A DNA stretch of 37,683 bases from Mycoplasmoidaceae bacterium (GCA_024427265.1 JAKSVP010000006.1:1-37683), one strand, 5' to 3'; shown: positions 13,199-19,819, numbered from the stretch's first letter. Program-made: numbers and translations. The notes: generated by a model from the letters alone, not told the origin.

Positions 13199-13832
13199 AT
13201 TTATATTGTCAAACAATCTTATTAATGTTCTTGTTTAATTGGACAAACTTCTTTTCATATTCAGTTTGAACATTATCTATATTAAACTTATGTTTTAGAT
13301 CTTTATAAAGATTGTTTGTCTGATAAAGCACTTTAAGATCTTTTCTGGTTTTTAACAACTCTAATGATCATTCATATAAACCATCATTATCAGTTTTAAA
13401 CTCTACAAGTGCTTTATCATCTAAGATTAACTTATACATGTCTAGAAAACTAGACGAAGTTAATCTTCTTTTAGCATGACGCTTTTTAGGTCATGGATCG
13501 CAAAAGTTTAAATATAGCTTAGAGATTCTATGTTTAAACTTTTTAATATCTATATCCTTAGCATCAGCACAAACAAACATTAAGTTATTAAGCTCTAGCT
13601 TATTTCTTTCTATCTTCTTTAAAGCTTTCAAAATAACAGTAGAATACTTTTCTATTCCTACATAAAAAATATCTTTATGTTTCAAAGCATGATTAATTAA
13701 AAAATCACCTTTACCACAACCTATTTCCATATAGATAGGTTTGTTTGAAAGCTTTAAAGAATCTAAATCACAATAATTAGGATAGTTCTTAATTAATTGT
13801 GGAGCATTAATGTTTGTTCTTAATCTTCCCAT
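13197..13832 (-). CDS. trmB: tRNA (guanine-N7-)-methyltransferase
   Basis: S-adenosylmethionine-dependent enzyme that makes m7G46 in the tRNA variable loop. The 211-residue frame starts [18 protein letters not shown] and has the SAM-binding motif [13 protein letters not shown], the catalytic [18 protein letters not shown] segment that defines TrmB, and a C-terminal region with [11 protein letters not shown]. The Trp in DPWPKKRH is a TGA codon. An in-frame TTG at 13844 gives four extra residues, but the ATG at 13832 gives the normal family start. The gene overlaps the end of the Nudix gene by 26 nt, so translation is probably coupled. Length is typical. Confidence 0.95.
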
Positions 13833-14376
13833 AATAAGTTTCAAATAAATCTAAACAAGTTAATAAAGATGATAGATAGATTTGGTTATTAGCATTTAAC
13901 ACAATCTTTTTAACTTGTTTATATGTTAGTCACTTATTAAGTGACACATTTTCAAAGATTGAACCATCTCCTTGCTTTTTGTTAACAGTCTTACAGTCAG
14001 TAACATCAAACAAGAAGTTAAAGACTGTTTCATTCATTTGGGTAGATGAAACACAATAACTTCCAGCAACTAAGTTCTTTTTAGTTGCTTTAATATTAGC
14101 TTCTTCATATATTTCATTTAAAGCATTATCTAAAGGAGATTGATTTTCTTCTATGCTTCCAGTAATAGGACAAGCATAGCAATCATCTCACTTTAGATGC
14201 TTTACTGTATTAACCACTGGCAGTGGTTGATATCTAATTAAAAATAAATAATCACCTTTAACTTTTTTAAAACAAAGCGTAGCAGTAGAATTGATGCCTT
14301 TTCTTTGGGCATAAATAAAACCTTGCTTAGTTTTATATAAAGATAAGTATTTAGTCTTATGTAATAGTTTAGCCAT
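13807..14376 (-). CDS. Nudix-type hydrolase with a degenerate Nudix box
   Basis: A 189-residue protein whose middle holds a Nudix-box-like run, GSIEENQSPLDNAL (from Gly73) then NEIYEEANI. Against the canonical G-x5-E-x7-REUxEExGU pattern the metal-binding Glu residues of EIYEE remain, but the first Glu is Gln, the Arg is Asn and the last Gly is Asn. The order (N-terminal strand, central box, C-terminal helix) resembles ADP-ribose pyrophosphatase-type proteins. Substrate unknown. The ATG at 14376 is chosen over GTG 14385 because CAGGTG lies 9 nt upstream. It overlaps abi by 8 nt and trmB by 26 nt, so the three form one operon. Confidence 0.75.
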
Positions 14377-15289
14377 TATTAGCACCTGAACCCATTAATA
14401 ATCTATTGATTAATAGTTTTAATCTAGGACTAAAGTCATACATTTCTACTGTACGCTTTAGATCTTCAAATAAGGTAGGAACATTACTAAAGTATTCTAG
14501 TAAGATAGCAAAATCATAGAAGTCTAGAAATTGTTTCTTTGCTCTAAAGACATCATTATAGTTGTTAACCATTTGTTGGTCTTGTAGATCCAACATGTTA
14601 ACAAACATAACATTGTTATGAGTAATAAGGTTTCTTAATGATAAGAAGTTATTAATTAAATCATCAAAGGCAGAAACCTTATTAGGTGACAATCTAAAGA
14701 ATTTAACGACTTTTTTCTTTAGTTGGTCATTTAAAGCAAAGTAAACTAAAACAGTTGTAGAAAATGTTCAAGTTAAACATAAAGCATCCAATGGACATGT
14801 TTTTCATTTTAAATACAAGTTATTTCTTGAAACGTTTTCATAACTGTTAGTATTAGGGTTAATGTGAGCATACTTGGTCATCTTATTAACAAGTTGATCA
14901 AAGCCTACGCCACACAAACTACTACTAGCATTAGAAAAGATTTGGTGTTTTAGAAAATCTTTATCTCTTGAGAATAAACAACCATCATAAATCCTATATG
15001 TATCTTCGATAATATAGGCTATTTGTGTGTTTAGTCTTTTCTCAATCTCTAATAAATGGTTTAAGAATAAGATAGAGATTTTCTTATCTAATTCATATAA
15101 ATTTAATAAATCATCAGTAGTGATTTGTAATTGTCCAACATTTTGTGTTTCTAACAATTTCAAATAGGGTTTCATTACCCGATTGTAATTACCGTTTACA
15201 ATATATTTGTTTAAACGTTTAATATCAGAGATAATTATCCCTTTTGATTGGATATGGGATAATAATCTATTTAAAATAGTATCATTCAT
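14369..15289 (-). CDS. Abi-family (Abi_2 / AbiD-AbiF-like) protein with HEPN-type motif
   Basis: A 306-residue, mostly helical soluble protein. The N-terminal part has the pattern of abortive-infection Abi_2 proteins: an LKLLETQNV-type helix, then LYELDKKISILFLNHLLEIE followed by KRLNTQIAYIIED (about residues 67-99). Near residue 219 it has RNLITHN, an R-x4-H signature like the HEPN ribonuclease active site found in Abi_2 proteins. Such proteins are known to block phage growth, probably by RNA cleavage; activity here is inferred. It leads an operon with the Nudix and trmB genes. The promoter TATAAT is 6 nt before the ATG, with a 30-bp palindrome over the -35. Three TGA codons are Trp. Confidence 0.72.
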
Positions 15290-15295
15290 ATTTTC

Positions 15296-15329
15296 ATTAT
15301 ATCTTTACAAATATATATTTGTAAAGATA
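15296..15329 (-). promoter_or_regulatory. abi promoter overlapped by a 30-bp perfect palindrome
   Basis: On the minus strand, TTTACA at 15320-15325 and TATAAT at 15296-15301 are 18 nt apart, and the ATG follows 6 nt after the -10. A perfect palindrome, half-site ATCTTTACAAATAT, fills 15300-15329 and covers the -35, the spacer and the edge of the -10. This is the layout of a repressor operator, perhaps autoregulatory. Confidence 0.6.
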
Positions 15330-15344
15330 GACTAAAATATTTTG

Positions 15345-15380
15345 AAAATTTTTCTTGGTTTTTGCGAAGAGTTATATGGG
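15345..15380 (+). promoter_or_regulatory. Conserved upstream element, copy 1 of 3
   Basis: AAAATTTTT, 10 nt, then GCGAAGAGTTATATGGGA (15364-15381). The GCGAAG...GG block is identical to the copy at 15844 and near-identical to the one before ruvA. In this copy it is followed by an inverted repeat ATACCC-TAC-GGGTAT (15382-15396) and a TATAAT (15394-15399) 5 nt before the ATG. Confidence 0.6.
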
Positions 15381-15404
15381 AATACCCTACGGGTATAATT
15401 AAAC

Positions 15405-15716
15405 ATGAAAGAATTGGAATTATTTCAAACATATAATGGGATTACAAAGAAGTATATTGTTATGGCAGTTACAATACAAGACTTACTAAATGATCCAAAA
15501 TATAAAGACAATAAAAGTCTTTTACTTTTAGCTAAGCCTGATGTTGTCCCACCTAGTAAACCTAGAAAACATAAAAAGTCTAGGTTAGATCGCATGGAAG
15601 AGAAACTAGGTCTCTTGGAAGAAAAACTAGATCTCATGGAAGAAAAACTAGATCTAATATTAAAAAGGCTTGATCAACATGAGCAATTATTTAAAGCTCA
15701 CGGTTGAATAAAATAG
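15405..15716 (+). CDS. Small coiled-coil protein 1 (unknown)
   Basis: A 103-residue protein. Residues 1-60 include MKELELFQTYNGITKKYI, VTIQDLLNDPKYKDN and a basic Pro/Lys stretch (PSKPRKHKKSR). Residues about 60-92 are heptad repeats of EEKLDLM type, predicting a parallel coiled coil. The C terminus is RLDQHEQLFKAHGWIK, with Trp from TGA; the same ending occurs as a broken remnant after the next gene. The general plan recalls the coiled-coil DUF16-like proteins of mycoplasmas, but I cannot confirm homology. No membrane segment or signal. It carries copy 1 of the element also found before ruvA, so co-regulation with recombination is possible. A later in-frame ATG at 15462 is an alternative start. 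Confidence 0.72.
15594..15656 (+). repeat. Three tandem 21-bp heptad units
   Basis: Three units each coding one heptad (MEEKLGL, LEEKLDL, MEEKLDL) inside the coiled-coil gene. Units two and three differ at three or fewer bases. In-frame slippage would lengthen or shorten the coil by whole turns. Confidence 0.8.
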
Positions 15717-15735
15717 AGCATGATGCTCTTTTTTA
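15715..15735 (+). terminator. Terminator of coiled-coil gene 1
   Basis: Stem AGAGCA / TGCTCT with a 3-nt loop followed by a T-run, overlapping the stop codon. Confidence 0.8.
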
Positions 15736-15771
15736 TTTAATTTAACAGCTTCAAGACTTTAAGAATTAGAA

Positions 15772-15797
15772 AGTAATGGTTTACCATTGCTTTTTTA
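15772..15797 (+). terminator. Second terminator-like hairpin
   Basis: AGTAATGG / CCATTGCT (one T-G wobble) with loop TTTA and six T. No gene ends just before it. The 36 bases between it and the first terminator hold no ORF. It could stop read-through or end a short RNA. Confidence 0.55.
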
Positions 15798-15843
15798 TTT
15801 GTTAAGCTCTGAACTGGTTCTAAATAACTTTTAAAATATTTTG

Positions 15844-15879
15844 AAAATTTTTTATTTTTCTGCGAAGAGTTATATGGGA
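15844..15879 (+). promoter_or_regulatory. Conserved upstream element, copy 2 of 3
   Basis: AAAATTTTT, 9 nt, then GCGAAGAGTTATATGGGA (15862-15879). It runs into the ribosome site GGGAGGTG of the next gene. The preceding TAAAATATTTTG also matches copy 1, so about 45 bp are shared. Confidence 0.62.
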
Positions 15880-15889
15880 GGTGCTAATT

Positions 15890-16150
15890 ATGGCTAAGCC
15901 ATATGGAGAAATAACTGGCACAAATTTTAAGAATGAATATAATATCGTTAAGATCCTTACAAGATCTAGTGATATTATGAATTTTGTCAAAACTCAATAC
16001 AAAGAATCTAAAGATAGTGCAGTTGCCTTTGGTTATAGAAAGAAACCAAAGGTAACTCTGCAAGATATTATGATTGAGATGAGAAATGGTTTTATGGAAA
16101 TAAACCAAAGAATTGACAATTTAGTTCAAAAAAATAATTTAGTGGAATAA
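15890..16150 (+). CDS. Small coiled-coil protein 2, probably frameshifted (unknown)
   Basis: An 86-residue protein, MAKPYGEITGTNFKNEYNIV, followed by a basic segment (GYRKKPKVTLQDIM) and a short heptad region IEMRNGFMEINQRIDNLVQK. The VTLQDIM motif and the coil parallel VTIQDLL and the coil of protein 1, so the two are likely paralogues or share modules. GGGAGGTG lies 6 nt before this ATG; an in-frame GTG at 15881 lies inside that site and is rejected. The frame stops at 16150, but the next bases in another frame encode the ending found in protein 1, so the gene looks shortened by a one-base change near 16143-16148. No known function. Confidence 0.68.
   Translation: MAKPYGEITGTNFKNEYNIVKILTRSSDIMNFVKTQYKESKDSAVAFGYRKKPKVTLQDIMIEMRNGFMEINQRIDNLVQKNNLVE
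15977..16010 (+). repeat. 34-bp direct repeat, copy 1
   Basis: Starts ATGAATTTTGTCAAAACTCA and lies inside coiled-coil gene 2 (codes MNFVKTQYKES). It is identical to 16238-16271. Confidence 0.85.
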
Positions 16151-16235
16151 AGTTTTAATTGACAAAAAGAAATTTAAGATTGAAGATCGTTTAGATAGAC
16201 ATGAAGAAATGTTTAAACAACACAGCTGAATGTAA
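16146..16235 (+). pseudogene. Out-of-frame C-terminal remnant of coiled-coil gene 2
   Basis: Read one frame over from the gene upstream, this stretch codes NKVLIDKKKFKIEDRLDRHE then EMFKQHSWM and a stop. RLDRHEEMFKQHSW matches RLDQHEQLFKAHGW at the end of coiled-coil protein 1. Removing one base at about 16144-16145 (GTGG to GTG) joins it to the upstream frame as a 114-residue protein. Confidence 0.6.
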
Positions 16236-16237
16236 TA

Positions 16238-16271
16238 ATGAATTTTGTCAAAACTCAATACAAAGAATCTA
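16238..16271 (+). repeat. 34-bp direct repeat, copy 2
   Basis: Exact second copy of 15977-16010, here non-coding and just before the promoter of the first lipoprotein gene. It suggests a duplication of part of the small gene during rearrangement. Confidence 0.85.
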
Positions 16272-16280
16272 TTAAAGATT

Positions 16281-16304
16281 TTAACATATATATATATATA
16301 TAAT
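16281..16304 (+). promoter_or_regulatory. Promoter of lipoprotein gene A with (AT)8 tract
   Basis: TTAACA at 16281-16286, eight AT units at 16286-16301 and TATAAT at 16299-16304. The dinucleotide tract fills the space between the two boxes, which is now only 12 bp. Confidence 0.5.
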
Positions 16305-16308
16305 TTTT

Positions 16309-16326
16309 CTGTATTTGGTAATACAG
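16309..16326 (+). promoter_or_regulatory. Leader hairpin A
   Basis: CTGTATT / AATACAG, 7-bp stem, loop TGGT. It starts about 5 nt after the -10, so near the expected transcript start, and ends against the AAAGA ribosome site. Confidence 0.65.
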
Positions 16327-16339
16327 AAAGAATTAACTT

Positions 16340-17107
16340 ATGAAATTTAAAAAATTATTACCTATAGCTGCTATTGGCAGTGTGGCAACAATCATTACAC
16401 CACTTGTTGCATCATGTGGCGGCATATCAGCATCATTTTCTTGTAATTATGATGATGAAGGACATCCTTTAAGTTATTATCAACCTAAAATTACAAAAAA
16501 AGCAAAAGGTGAACCATTTATAACCCAAGATGCTGTTGAAAAGGCATATTTTGACGAAGTTAGTCAAAACAACGAAATTCTACTTGATGATTTGTTTTTT
16601 AACATGTTTGGCAAACATGAAGATCCCGAAAATGGTTACACCATAACATTCCCTTCCAAAGTTAGCATTTCTATTTCTATAACAAAGTTTGATTCAATAA
16701 ACAAAAAACTTTCTACGAAAGTAAAAAGTAAAGGCGTAATGATTCATCAAACGTGGGAGGGAGGAGAATCTCATAAACTAGTTGAAACAAGCACTATAGA
16801 TTATGACATATCTCTTGTTTACAAAAATATGCCTATAAAATTTACAGCAACGGATGTTGGTGATTTAGATAAATTCACTTTCTCAATAGATGAAGTTGAC
16901 TATGAATTTGACCCAAACTGATCAGTTGATGCAAAAGGATTACTTAAAATTAAACAAGAATGTGCGACATCTGGTGGAGATTTCAACATCTCCTTTGACG
17001 TTTTAATAGATAAGGATTATCAATCATTTTCTGAATCCACGTTAATATTTCAACTTTGACAATTTGATTCTCATTATTTCTCAGACCAAGAATATATAGA
17101 GCAATAG
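16340..17107 (+). CDS. Lipoprotein A of a four-gene family
   Basis: A 255-residue predicted surface lipoprotein. The signal MKFKKLLPIAAIGSVATIIT ends in lipobox LVASC with Cys26. The mature part shares features with the three genes that follow: a motif AVEKAYFDEVSQNNEILLDD about 45 residues after the Cys, a central beta-rich stretch SISISITKFDSINKKLSTKV, and an HYF near the C terminus (DSHYFSDQEYIEQ). I recognise no named family. Several TGA codons are Trp and one TGG is used. The start follows a weak AAAGA site. It has its own promoter, leader hairpin and terminator, so it is a single-gene unit. Confidence 0.88.
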
Positions 17108-17110
17108 AAC

Positions 17111-17134
17111 AACACCTTTTAAGGTGTTTTTTCT
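17111..17134 (+). terminator. Terminator of lipoprotein gene A
   Basis: AACACCTT / AAGGTGTT stem followed by a T-run and TTC. Similar ACACC/GGTGT hairpins follow lipoprotein genes B and C. Confidence 0.85.
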
Positions 17135-17146
17135 TTGTTATATAAA

Positions 17147-17187
17147 CGAAATTTAGTTAAAAATTTCGCTATATATATATATATAAT
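17147..17187 (+). promoter_or_regulatory. Promoter region of lipoprotein gene B
   Basis: An inverted repeat CGAAATTT / AAATTTCG (17147-17168, 6-nt loop) is followed at once by eight TA units (17170-17185) that run into TATAAT at 17182-17187. The hairpin could be an operator; the tract may vary in length. No good -35 is seen. Confidence 0.5.
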
Positions 17188-17192
17188 GGCGG

Positions 17193-17217
17193 TGTAAGGG
17201 AGTTTGACTCACTTACA
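17193..17217 (+). promoter_or_regulatory. Leader hairpin B
   Basis: Outer stem TGTAAG / CTTACA, one mismatch, inner stem GAG / CTC, loop TTTGA. Same place as hairpins A, C and D but with a different stem sequence, so pairing is kept by paired changes. Confidence 0.65.
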
Positions 17218-17233
17218 GAAAGAGATTTTATTA

Positions 17234-17968
17234 ATGAAATTTAAAAAATTATTACCTATCGCAGCAGTTGCTAGCACAGCTGCAGTAGTAGCACCACTAG
17301 TTACATCTTGTGGTGTAGCAAATATTACATGATCAACAGAATTTGTTGATGGAGAAATTAAAAATCCATATAAAACACAAATTGCGCCACATGCTAAAGA
17401 TGAAACAGGAATGAATGATGAAGATGCTTCCAAAGCATACTTTGAAGACGTTTCTAAAAATCCTAAAATTTTTGCTGATGATTGAATGGCAACTTTATAC
17501 ACATCAATCACTGGGCAATTGCCTAACTCTGACATGGTGGAAGGAGATGGTGATCCAGATACTGGTTCTGGGTCCATAAATTTATCTTTATCAAAAATTC
17601 AAGATCGTAAAATATCTGGCAAGATAAAAATTAAGCTTAATGCTAAAGGTTCACCGCGAATAAACGAACCAACAGGAGACATAAAAGCAGACACTATTAT
17701 TAGTTTTCATAATGTTCCGGTTGCATTTGGTTGAACGGATCCAGAAACACATTGGTGAGTATCAGCCGACGAGCCTAAATTAGACGAACTAGATTGACAA
17801 ATCAAAATTTCGGTAAATGCTGAATTTGAAATGAGTGCTGAAGGTTCATCAGTAAGAGTTTTCTCTATAATAGATCAAACATATAATAAAGCTAATAAGG
17901 AAGTAGATGACTGAGCACAATATTTCAATTTTGCTTCATTCTACTTTTACGAAGTTGCTCATATATAA
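17234..17968 (+). CDS. Lipoprotein B of the four-gene family
   Basis: A 244-residue predicted lipoprotein, signal MKFKKLLPIAAVASTAAVVA, lipobox LVTSC with Cys26. It has DASKAYFEDVSKNPKIFADD (compare A, C and D), a beta-rich middle (SINLSLSKIQDRKISGKIKI) and an aromatic C terminus, FNFASFYFYEVAHI. Closest to D, with which it shares the run APHAKDETGM / APHAGDETGM and the DDW after the common motif. Trp codons are mainly TGA, with one TGG-TGA pair (WW at about residue 175). The ribosome site is AAAGAG. The standard code hides the frame. No enzyme motif seen; role unknown. Confidence 0.88.
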
Positions 17969-17994
17969 ATTAAACTATTTTATAGTTTCAAAAC

Positions 17995-18017
17995 AAACAC
18001 CCATTAGGGTGTTTTTC
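17995..18017 (+). terminator. Terminator of lipoprotein gene B
   Basis: AAACACCC / GGGTGTTT with loop ATTA and a T-run. A second weaker hairpin AAACTAT/ATAGTTT lies just before it (17972-17988). Confidence 0.85.
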
Positions 18018-18068
18018 TTTCTAACTCAAATAGCGCATTTGAAAATATATACTTATAACTTTTTTACT

Positions 18069-18078
18069 TATATATAAT
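18069..18078 (+). promoter_or_regulatory. -10 region of lipoprotein gene C
   Basis: TATATATAAT, with TATAAT at 18073-18078. It has four TA units against eight in A and B. The expected transcript start is about 18085, where the leader hairpin begins. Confidence 0.5.
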
Positions 18079-18083
18079 ACTTA

Positions 18084-18110
18084 TGTATTTCCTATTGATA
18101 AGGTAATACA
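18084..18110 (+). promoter_or_regulatory. Leader hairpin C
   Basis: Outer stem TGTATT / AATACA, a T-T mismatch, then an inner CCT / AGG stem with a partly open loop around TTGA. The AAAGA ribosome site follows directly. Confidence 0.6.
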
Positions 18111-18126
18111 GAAAGAAAATTTATCA

Positions 18127-18864
18127 ATGAAATTATTAAAAAAATTATTACCAGTAGCTACTGTTGCTAGTACAGCTGCTATCGTAGCTCCAATTGTTAC
18201 ATCATGTGGTGCATCTAAAACATTTGCATGCACAATGAATGCGGAGGGAGAGCAAGATAAATATTATGAGGCTACAATTGAACCAAAAGCAAAGGATTCA
18301 TCAATAACTGATGTTGCAAAAGGCCAAGAAGTTTATTTTGCTGATATTGAAAAAAACAAAATGATTTTAGTCGATGACATTTTATTTTCTCAATTCGGTC
18401 AAACACAAAAAATGATGGGTTTGAATGAAGAAGGTGAAACAATTGAATGATCAGTAAGTTTATCAATATCATCCTTTAATGCGAAAGATGGTACTCTTTC
18501 TGGAAAAGCAAAAATAAAACAAACACAAACAGAAATTGAACAAAATAGCGTAACATTTAAAATGGACATGGATTTTACATTTGAATACAATAACATACCT
18601 ATGCAATTAACTTATTCAAAAGGAGGCTGAAGGCTTGCACCACATAGCACTAAAATCACAGAAAGTAATTGAACAATTAAAGGCTATGGAATAATGAAGG
18701 AAATTCAAGAACAAGGATCTGGAACTATAATTACTGGTATGGAATTAAAAGAAGTATATAACAAAGACTACCCAGAAAGTTCAGTAGAATCAGATATAAA
18801 ACCTCTTCGATACTTAGAATTTAGGAACAATCCTTCTCATTATTTCCTAAATCAAACTATATAG
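18127..18864 (+). CDS. Lipoprotein C of the four-gene family
   Basis: A 245-residue predicted lipoprotein. The signal MKLLKKLLPVATVASTAAIV ends in lipobox IVTSC, Cys27, almost identical at DNA level to gene D over the first 80 bases, while the mature parts differ. It has the family motif as GQEVYFADIEKNKMILVDD, then SVSLSISSFNAKDGTLSGKA and the C-terminal NNPSHYFLNQTI. In the mature region it is closest to A (both have a polar YY segment before the motif and an F-x-QFG / FNMFG pair after DD). TGA is Trp throughout. Its own promoter, hairpin and terminator make a single-gene unit. Function unknown. Confidence 0.88.
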
Positions 18865-18884
18865 AGTAAATTAAATAAAAAAAG

Positions 18885-18908
18885 ACACCTCCAAAAGGGT
18901 GTTTTTTC
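18885..18908 (+). terminator. Terminator of lipoprotein gene C
   Basis: ACACC / GGTGT stem with a T-C-C-A-A-A-A-G loop region and a run of six T. Confidence 0.75.
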
Positions 18909-18968
18909 TTATCTAATATATGTAATATATTAATAAAAATATATATATTAAACACATTTTTGCTTATA

Positions 18969-18974
18969 TATAAT
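18969..18974 (+). promoter_or_regulatory. -10 box of lipoprotein gene D
   Basis: TATAAT in the context TGCTTATATATAATAT. The expected start, about 18981, is the first base of the leader hairpin. Confidence 0.5.
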
Positions 18975-18980
18975 ATATAC

Positions 18981-19004
18981 GTATTCCCTAGCGATAGGCA
19001 ATAC
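18981..19004 (+). promoter_or_regulatory. Leader hairpin D with GNRA-type loop
   Basis: Outer stem GTATT / AATAC, one C-C mismatch, inner stem CCTA / TAGG closed by the tetraloop GCGA, a GNRA loop that is stable in RNA. It supports a structure that works as RNA. AAGGA follows. Confidence 0.68.
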
Positions 19005-19020
19005 AGAAGGAAATTTATTA

Positions 19021-19773
19021 ATGAAATTATTAAAAAAATTATTACCAGTAGCTGCTATTGCTAGTACAGCTGCTATCGTAGCTCCAATTGTTACATCATG
19101 TGGGGCTGGCGTATCTTTTTCATCTGACTTCGAAAATGGTGTAATAAAAGAAGAATACAAAGCAAAAGTTGCTCCACACGCTGGAGATGAAACCGGCATG
19201 AAAAATGCTGAAGCTAAAAAAGCATATTTTGACGATGTTGCTAAAAATAAAACAATTTTAGCTGATGATTGAATGTGTACATTCTACTATTTGATTAGTG
19301 GTAACGAACCAAAACTATCCGATGTTAATGAAGCGAAAACTACAGGAACTGGATCTATAAACTTTACAGTAACTAAATTTGATTCTACTGAATTAAAACT
19401 TTCTGCTAAAGGTAAAATAAAAGCTAAAGCCACAACAACAGATAGTGAACAAACAAAAATAACTAAAATAGAGGAAAACGAAGAGATGACATTTGAAGTT
19501 AAAAATCTTCCGCTTACTTTCCAATGATATAAAAACGCTTCTGGTGTAGAAGGATGATTCTGCTTATTAGATTCTGAAAAAACCGCACAAGATTCTGAAT
19601 GAGAAATGATTTTAAACAGTGTTTTCGAACAAACTTATTATTATGAAGACGGAACTTCTCAAACAACAATCAGAAAAGAATCACAAAAATACAACAAAGA
19701 ACGTTCTGGCGGAGAACACTACATGATATTTGCTTCGCATTACTTTAAAGATGTAAAACACGCAGAAGAATAA
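19021..19773 (+). CDS. Lipoprotein D of the four-gene family
   Basis: A 250-residue predicted lipoprotein, signal MKLLKKLLPVAAIASTAAIV, lipobox IVTSC, Cys27. The family motif reads EAKKAYFDDVAKNKTILADD then W; the middle is SINFTVTKFDSTELKLSAKG followed by a Lys/Ala/Thr-rich stretch; the C terminus has FASHYFKDVKHAEE. Its best ribosome site among the four is AAGGAA, 9 nt before the ATG. Like the others it is predicted to sit on the outer face of the membrane. Seven TGA codons are Trp. The paralogues share signal and core motif but little else, as expected for surface antigens under diversifying pressure (inference). Confidence 0.88.
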
Positions 19774-19790
19774 TTAAATATTCAATAAAA

Positions 19791-19819
19791 AATATCACCC
19801 ACCCGGGTGTTATTTTTTT
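19791..19819. terminator. Bidirectional terminator, lipoprotein D / hydrolase
   Basis: CACCC / GGGTG with loop ACCC, extended by AATA / TATT, A-run left and T-run right. The minus-strand hydrolase stop at 19810 lies inside it. Confidence 0.8.

Noticed and set aside
13833..13844. TTG start four codons upstream for trmB
   Set aside because: The ATG at 13832 gives the normal family N terminus and no ribosome site supports the TTG.
15801..15820. GAAC-TG-GTTC as a LexA-type SOS box before the second coiled-coil gene
   Set aside because: The spacer is 2 instead of 4 bases, and mollicutes generally lack LexA.
15860..15900. Short leader peptides starting at the ATG inside the conserved element (MGGANYG here, MGIPYGYN in copy 1)
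   Set aside because: The copy before ruvA gives an unrelated, longer frame, so no peptide is conserved.
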